9,433 nucleotides of DNA, taken from the NCBI GenBank assembly GCA_964551975.1, contig CAZKFI010000080.1:1-9433 (forward strand), read 5' to 3'. The notes below the pieces were generated by a model that was not told the DNA's origin, made no database searches, and saw nothing but the letters and a program-made list of their open reading frames with translations. This DNA is from REEB426 sp964551975 (GTDB lineage Bacteria; Actinomycetota; Actinomycetes; S36-B12). This document shows positions 5,308 through 9,433 of this stretch, piece by piece. A program made the position numbers and the translations under genes. The first letter of the stretch is position 1; every line of letters begins with the position of its first letter.

Positions 5308-6350
5308 CCCAGTCCCCTCCCTCCGACCATCTGCCCGTCCACAATGCGCCGGGCGGCCTTCCCGTCGCTGACATTCCGCACCGCCTGCGGGTAACGGACA
5401 CCGATCCGAAGGCAGCAAAGCGAGCTGAGCGCCAGGTGGCGTCCATGTTCGTGCTCTCCATGCTGTTTGGCGTTGCCTTCGTCGTCGCCTACTTCGCAAT
5501 CGACCCCGAGGCCGTGGTCTACATCCCGGTGCTCGGCGAAGTCGGTGCCAGCAACGTCGCTCTGGGCTTCACCATGGGCGCCTCGGTCTTCCTCATCGGA
5601 GCAGGTGCCATTCAATGGGCAAAGAAGCTCATGCCCGACGTCGAAGTAGTGCAACAACGCCATGAACTCTCCGCCCCCAAGGTAGAGACGCAGGAGGCCG
5701 CGGCGAATTATTACCGGGGCAAGGAGGAGTCCGGGTTCGCGCGCTACCCGATCATTCGACGCACGCTGATCGGCGCGATGGCGCTCTTCCCGATCCCGCT
5801 CGTGGTGATGCTCCGAGACCTCTGGGATAGCCCGCCCGGCAGTCCGAGCCCGCAAGAACTTCTCTCCACCACGCTGTGGCATGACGGGCTGCGCATTGTG
5901 ACCGATGGCACATACCAGCCGATACGCCCCGAGGACATGCCGGTCGGCACCCTGGTGTCCGCGGCCCCCGCCGACCTCATGGAAGTCCAAGAGGCCGAGC
6001 ACAACCTCAATGCACGCGGCAAGGCCGCGATCATCCTCGTGCGCATGGAGCCTGACGAGATCCGTGCTCAACAGGGCGACGGTTGGGACTATCAAGGCAT
6101 CGTCGCCTACTCAAAGATCTGCACCCACGTGGGCTGCCCGATCGCCCTCTACGAGCATCGCACGCACCACCTGCTCTGCCCGTGCCACCAGAGCACCTTC
6201 GACCTCGCTGACGCTGGCAATGTCGTCTTTGGACCAGCGGCACGGCGCATGCCGCAGTTGCCAATCGGCGTGGATGAGGAAGGATTCCTCGTAGCCAAAG
6301 CCGGATTCGCTGAGCCGGTCGGACCGAGTTTCTGGGAGCGCAACGCATGA
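5304..6350 (+). CDS. qcrA: Rieske iron-sulfur subunit of the cytochrome bcc complex
   Basis: The protein has 348 residues from ATG 5304, which overlaps the qcrC stop as ATGA; an in-frame ATG at 5244 lies inside qcrC and is rejected. Three membrane helices near residues 46-65, 84-104 and 152-171 are the actinobacterial pattern, unlike the single helix of most Rieske proteins. The C-terminal domain binds the 2Fe-2S cluster through C273 and H275 (CTHVGC) and C292 and H295 (CPCHQS), with C278 and C294 placed for the usual disulfide. The protein oxidises menaquinol at the Qo site with QcrB and delivers the electron to QcrC, acting on the outer face of the membrane. Its stop overlaps the qcrB start as ATGA. 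All catalytic ligands are present. Confidence 0.97.
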   Translation: MTQSPPSDHLPVHNAPGGLPVADIPHRLRVTDTDPKAAKRAERQVASMFVLSMLFGVAFVVAYFAIDPEAVVYIPVLGEVGASNVALGFTMGASVFLIGAGAIQWAKKLMPDVEVVQQRHELSAPKVETQEAAANYYRGKEESGFARYPIIRRTLIGAMALFPIPLVVMLRDLWDSPPGSPSPQELLSTTLWHDGLRIVTDGTYQPIRPEDMPVGTLVSAAPADLMEVQEAEHNLNARGKAAIILVRMEPDEIRAQQGDGWDYQGIVAYSKICTHVGCPIALYEHRTHHLLCPCHQSTFDLADAGNVVFGPAARRMPQLPIGVDEEGFLVAKAGFAEPVGPSFWERNA

Positions 6351-8122
6351 GCAGCCAGGCAGAAGTCCAAGACATCGCCACCAGTCCCGTCGAGCGCGCA
6401 GGTGGTGCTGTCGCCACCTACGTCGACCAGCGCACCGGAAGCAACAAGTTCCTCGCTCGCAATCTCAGCAAGGTCTTCCCAGATCACTGGTCATTCATGC
6501 TGGGTGAGATTGCCCTCTACTCGTTCATCGTGATCCTTCTCACCGGCACCTACCTCACGCTGTTCTACAAGCCGAGCATGATCGAGGTCGTCTACAACGG
6601 CTCCTACGTGCCGCTGAAGGGCGTGATGATGTCCGAGGCGTACGCCTCGACCCTGGATATCTCCTTCGACGTTCGTGGTGGGCTGCTCATTCGGCAGATG
6701 CACCACTGGGCGGCACTGATCTTCGTCGCCGCGATCGCCGTTCACATGTTCCGCGTGTTCTTCACGGGGGCGTTCCGCAAGCCCCGCGAGTTCAACTGGA
6801 TCATCGGTGTCGCCCTGGCAACCTTGGCTCTGGCCGCTGGCTTCTCCGGGTACTCCCTGCCCGACGACCTGCTGTCCGGCACAGGCCTGCAGATCGCCCG
6901 AGGTATCGTCCAGTCGATCCCGGTGGTCGGCACGTGGGGCGCTTTCCTGCTCTTCGACGGCGAATTCCCTGGTACCGATTTCATTTCACGTCTCTACGCC
7001 GTCCACATCCTGCTGGTACCCGGCCTCATCCTCGCGCTGGTGACCGTCCACCTGATGCTGGTGTGGACGCAGAAGCACACCCAGTTCCCTGGGCCGGGAC
7101 GCACGAACAACAATGTCGTCGGCTACCCGCTGATGCCCGTCTACATGGCCAAGGCTGGCGGCTTCTTCTTCGCCGTGTTCGGCATCATCGCCCTCATCGG
7201 TGGGCTCGTCACGATCAACCCGATCTGGGTCTTCGGTCCCTACACTCCCGATCAGGTGTCAGCAGGCTCTCAGCCCGACTGGTACATCGGGTGGTTGGAC
7301 GGTGCTCTGCGCGTCATGCCGAACTGGGAAAGCGTGATTCTGGGTTACACCATTTCCTGGAACGTGTTCATTCCCGCAGTGATCGTTCCCGGCCTCGTGT
7401 TCACGGCATTGGGCCTCTACCCATTCCTTGAGGCATGGGTGACCGGCGACAAGCGTGAGCATCACCTGCTGGAGCGGCCGCGAAATGCACCCACGCGCAC
7501 CGGCATTGGCGTCATGGCCATCACCTTCTACGGCCTGCTGTGGATCGGTGGTGGAAACGACATCATCGCGATCAGTTTCGACATGAGCATCAACGCCATC
7601 ACCTGGTTCTTGCGAATCGCCATCTTCGTCCTGCCACCGATCGCCTTCGTGATCACCAAGCGAATCTGCCTTGGGCTCCAGCGTCGTGACCGCGACAAGC
7701 TCCTCCACGGATACGAGTCAGGACGAGTCCTGCGCCTTCCCCACGGGGAGTTCATTGAGGTGCACGAGCCAATCAACTACAAGGAGATGGCCGTGATCAC
7801 CGCGAAGGAGGATGTGCTTCCCCTGCCGGCTCCTGCTCGCACTGATGCCCAGGGGGTTGCGAACAAGTGGTACGCAGTCAAGGCTCTGCGCGCTCGCCTC
7901 AGCCACTTCTTCTACGCTGACAACATCCCCAAGCCGAGCGCAGCAGAGATCGAGGCGGCTCAGCATCATGTCGAGCACGACGCAGCGCTTGAGGCGCCGT
8001 TGCACGACTACGAAGATGCCGATGAGTTGTTCGCTGCCCACGGGGGTGTCCTCCACCACCCGGGGATGCCCAAGACCAATGCCGAGCAGTTGGCGCAACG
8101 TCAGCAACGCACCCAGTCATAG
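6347..8122 (+). CDS. qcrB: Cytochrome b subunit of the cytochrome bcc complex
   Basis: The protein has 591 residues from ATG 6347. It is the membrane core of menaquinol:cytochrome c oxidoreductase and holds haems bL and bH and the two quinone sites. Likely haem ligands are H119 and H133 (MHHWAALIF ... VHMFR) in one helix and H220 and H235 (YAVHILL ... VTVHLML) in another. The 14-residue gap in the second pair is of the b6 kind. The Qo-site motif is PDWY at 310-313, the actinobacterial form of PEWY. Eight or so membrane helices end near residue 438. A hydrophilic tail of about 150 residues follows, long but typical of this phylum, with a His/Glu-rich segment at 539-571. The family member in M. 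tuberculosis is the target of telacebec. The gene ends the qcrCAB operon, with the terminator hairpin starting three bases after TAG. Confidence 0.97.
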   Translation: MSSQAEVQDIATSPVERAGGAVATYVDQRTGSNKFLARNLSKVFPDHWSFMLGEIALYSFIVILLTGTYLTLFYKPSMIEVVYNGSYVPLKGVMMSEAYASTLDISFDVRGGLLIRQMHHWAALIFVAAIAVHMFRVFFTGAFRKPREFNWIIGVALATLALAAGFSGYSLPDDLLSGTGLQIARGIVQSIPVVGTWGAFLLFDGEFPGTDFISRLYAVHILLVPGLILALVTVHLMLVWTQKHTQFPGPGRTNNNVVGYPLMPVYMAKAGGFFFAVFGIIALIGGLVTINPIWVFGPYTPDQVSAGSQPDWYIGWLDGALRVMPNWESVILGYTISWNVFIPAVIVPGLVFTALGLYPFLEAWVTGDKREHHLLERPRNAPTRTGIGVMAITFYGLLWIGGGNDIIAISFDMSINAITWFLRIAIFVLPPIAFVITKRICLGLQRRDRDKLLHGYESGRVLRLPHGEFIEVHEPINYKEMAVITAKEDVLPLPAPARTDAQGVANKWYAVKALRARLSHFFYADNIPKPSAAEIEAAQHHVEHDAALEAPLHDYEDADELFAAHGGVLHHPGMPKTNAEQLAQRQQRTQS

Positions 8123-8124
8123 AT

Positions 8125-8171
8125 TCAAGCAGAAGGCGGCACCCTCATCGAGGGTGCCGCCTTCTGCTTGA
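8125..8171. terminator. Strong bidirectional hairpin terminator after qcrB
   Basis: A perfect 22-bp stem (8125-8146 with 8150-8171) closes a three-base loop, ATC, and begins three bases after the qcrB stop. No T tract follows on the plus strand, which is common in high-GC actinobacteria. On the minus strand the stem is followed by only a short A/T-containing stretch (AATCTATG). It lies 13 bp beyond the stop of the portal fragment on the opposite strand, so it could act in both directions. Confidence 0.85.
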
Positions 8172-8183
8172 GCGCTCGAATGC

Positions 8184-8671
8184 TTACGCAACGGACCCAA
8201 CTCCTACGTGACCGTGACTTCGTACTCTCCCGGTGCCGTCACCATCGAACCGGATCACGTCACGGATCGGCACAATGTTGCCATTCCAGTAGAGGGCCTC
8301 GTCGGTTTCGGTGATTTCGTTCGCTGGCATTCTGACGATGCCGGCGGGTAAGCCGACCCAGGTGCGCTCGATGACGCGCCACCAGACCTTGTCGTAGTTC
8401 AGCAGGTCGCTAACCAGGCGCATGATTTCGGCCGCGTAGGTGGTATTACGGCTGGCCTGTTGCAGGAATGGGCGCAGCACAATCTCGGTAGGGCCGACGA
8501 ATTCGCGCAATGGCAACGCGCTAATGGTGTGCGTGTAGGTCTTTTCGGCCCGCACATAGGCGGGCACCTGCACGGCGGTTCTGCGGGTGACGGTGTAGCC
8601 GGCGGCGGCCTGGATGGCCTCGAGGAAGCTGGTGGCGCTCAGCGGGCGTGGATCGGCAGCTCAAGCTGCAT
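8184..8671 (-). pseudogene. Phage portal protein remnant, frame-broken near its start and truncated at the C-terminus
   Basis: The minus strand is open from 8660 to TAA-free stop TAG/TGA-type end at 8184, giving 158 residues. The reading resembles the N-terminal third of tailed-phage portal proteins of actinobacteria: SFLEAIQAAAGYTVTRRTAV near the start, then ISALPL, then WWRVIERTWVGLPAGIVRMP, then a short variable stretch and VIRFDGDGTG. Upstream, ATG 8671 opens a frame reading MQLELPIHAR and then stops at 8641. Its sense appears to continue in the other frame (ADPRPLSATSF), which suggests a one-base frameshift. GTG 8573 could start a 129-residue product but has no ribosome site and would lose the conserved beginning. 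Complete portals have roughly 400 residues or more, and similarity ends after DGDGTG, about 60 bp before the qcrB terminator. I infer a decayed prophage gene; the family assignment is from memory of sequence pattern. Confidence 0.6.
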
Positions 8672-8770
8672 GGTCGCTGATTTCTTCCTGGTCGCGCACC
8701 AGGGTTAGCGGCTTAGGCCACGCCACTCCACGCCACCATTATGTAGGCGTTTCCAGGAAGATCGAACTAC

Positions 8771-9028
8771 TTACATGGGTTGCTCACAGGCGACGCCGTC
8801 ACGGTCCCGGTCCAGGCGGCCGGCGTTGGTTTTGTAGATCGCCCGGTTGACGGTGGGCCGGTTCATGCCGGCGGCCTGGGCGGCATCAGCCGCGGCAGAA
8901 TCGCGGGCGACGCCGGCCGGGTACACGGCCAGCAGCGAGTCGCAGCTGCTGTATCTCTTGGCGGCGGCCGTGGCTGGTGGCGCCAGGACGGTGGCCGCGG
9001 CTATGACAGCAACGATGACGGTACGCAT
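8771..9028 (-). CDS. Secreted Excalibur-domain (calcium-binding-like) small protein
   Basis: The protein has 85 residues from ATG 9028-9026, with GGAGGGG five bases upstream; GTG 9034 would abut that site and is less likely. Residues 1 to about 23 form a signal peptide (MRTVIVAVIAAATVLAPP, then ATAAA). Residues about 26-82 match the Excalibur domain: YSSCDSL with C29, VYPAGVAR (35-42), then the end motif D73-x-D75-x-D77-G followed by VAC81E. The D-x-D-x-D-G loop resembles an EF-hand calcium loop, and C29 with C81 may form a disulfide. Excalibur domains occur in extracellular proteins of actinobacteria and firmicutes, often with nucleases; their own role is not firmly known. The gene starts 38 bp after the terminase-like fragment and precedes the portal fragment on the same strand. 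It is the only intact gene in the phage-derived stretch, so it may be phage cargo. Confidence 0.85.
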   Translation of the reverse strand: MRTVIVAVIAAATVLAPPATAAAKRYSSCDSLLAVYPAGVARDSAAADAAQAAGMNRPTVNRAIYKTNAGRLDRDRDGVACEQPM

Positions 9029-9066
9029 GGGCACCCCTCCCCAGTGGTGTGGGGATCAGGGTACGG

Positions 9067-9414
9067 CTACGCGGTGCGCCGTGTCCTGGACACGATGACG
9101 GGACGCGGTTTGGGGGCTTTGGCGGCCTGGGCCACGGCGAACATCACAGCTCGGGCGGCATACACACCGCCGCGGCCCTGTGGTGCGCTGATCGTCCAGC
9201 CGCCTTGCCGTTTGCTGATCATGGAGGCGGCTAGGTGCTCGGCGAGGACGGTGGACCCGTCGTGGCGTATCTGCCGCCGGTCAAACATGTCAAGCAGGGT
9301 TTGGGTGGCGGTGGCCGTCAAACGGTTCCCGGAGTCAATCCATGTAGCCAGGCGCCGCGGGGATGTGCATGGCGTGATGCTGCCCGCGTTCACACAGGGG
9401 CTGGCGATGAAGTC
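9067..9414 (-). pseudogene. C-terminal fragment resembling a phage terminase large subunit
   Basis: The minus strand is open from just after an in-frame TGA (9417-9415) to TAG 9069-9067, 115 codons. The first possible start is GTG 9393, giving 108 residues without a ribosome site. The pattern RRQIRHDGSTVLAEHLA, then GGWTIS, then YAARAVMFAVAQAA and a basic tail resembles the end of the nuclease half of terminase large subunits (HDG...L..H...A......GW.I....... A...A). The aspartate often found before AARA is Tyr here. Full terminases have about 450-600 residues, so either the rest was lost or the in-frame TGA broke it. Only 16 bases remain before the window edge, so this cannot be settled. Its order before a portal fragment supports the assignment. 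Confidence 0.5.
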
Positions 9415-9433
9415 TCAGTTAATCGGTCAGCAG

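Noticed and set aside
5160..6095. 311-codon minus-strand frame opposite qcrC and qcrA
   Set aside because: It lies antisense to clearly conserved genes and has the His/Arg/Gly-rich composition typical of high-GC shadow frames.
8184..8573. Complete 129-residue gene from GTG 8573
   Set aside because: No ribosome site precedes it, portal-like residues continue upstream of it in the same frame, and the C-terminus is cut. A pseudogene explains this better.

Overview
This window looks like chromosomal DNA of a high-GC actinobacterium (Actinomycetota). The evidence is a ctaE-qcrC-qcrA-qcrB cluster with a membrane-anchored dihaem cytochrome cc, a three-helix Rieske protein and a long-tailed cytochrome b. 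Beside it lie an exonuclease/GIY-YIG fusion and two small Cys-motif proteins that I recognise as actinobacterial families. From memory, the order NlpC/P60 protein (minus) - exonuclease/GIY-YIG (plus) - ... - ctaE - qcrCAB matches Mycobacterium tuberculosis Rv2190c-Rv2196. There trpD sits between the nuclease and ctaE; here a receiver-like gene takes that place. I cannot assign genus or species.

Layout. Positions 1-694 (minus) hold the N-terminal 231 residues of a secreted coiled-coil protein of the RipC/NlpC-P60 type, cut by the window edge. Upstream on the same strand are two small genes: a 70-residue four-Cys protein (834-1046) and a 91-residue zinc-ribbon protein (1093-1368). A 120-bp divergent region (1369-1488) with four 14-bp tandem repeats separates them from the exonuclease/GIY-YIG gene (1489-3240, plus). 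That gene converges on, and overlaps by 56 bp, a receiver-like gene (3185-3703, minus) with a His-rich N-terminus. The receiver gene diverges from ctaE (3804-4409, plus). After a repeat-rich 112-bp gap come qcrC (4522-5307), qcrA (5304-6350) and qcrB (6347-8122), joined by ATGA overlaps and closed by a 22-bp hairpin terminator (8125-8171). From 8184 to the right edge, all on minus, are phage-derived fragments: a truncated and frame-broken portal gene, an intact Excalibur-domain secreted protein, and a terminase-like C-terminal fragment.

How the parts work together. CtaE is subunit III of aa3 cytochrome c oxidase, and QcrCAB is the menaquinol:cytochrome c oxidoreductase. In this phylum they form a III2IV2 supercomplex in which the QcrC haems replace a soluble cytochrome c. 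The nuclease is probably a DNA-repair or nucleic-acid-processing enzyme, and the coiled-coil protein a peptidoglycan hydrolase.

Most notable observations. (1) The nuclease gene and the four-Cys gene each have a match to the actinobacterial RecA-independent DNA-damage promoter (PafBC / RecA-NDp type). Each -10 element is placed so that the transcript would begin at the start codon. (2) Four 14-bp tandem repeats abut the -10 of the zinc-ribbon gene. (3) The gap before qcrC holds short direct repeats with 15-bp spacing and a perfect 15-bp palindrome. (4) The receiver-like protein lacks the conserved Lys and carries a His-rich leader. (5) A decayed prophage lies directly behind the qcr terminator, with an intact Excalibur gene between its fragments. 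I found no wholly new multi-gene system; the regulatory architecture at 1046-1489 is the best lead.
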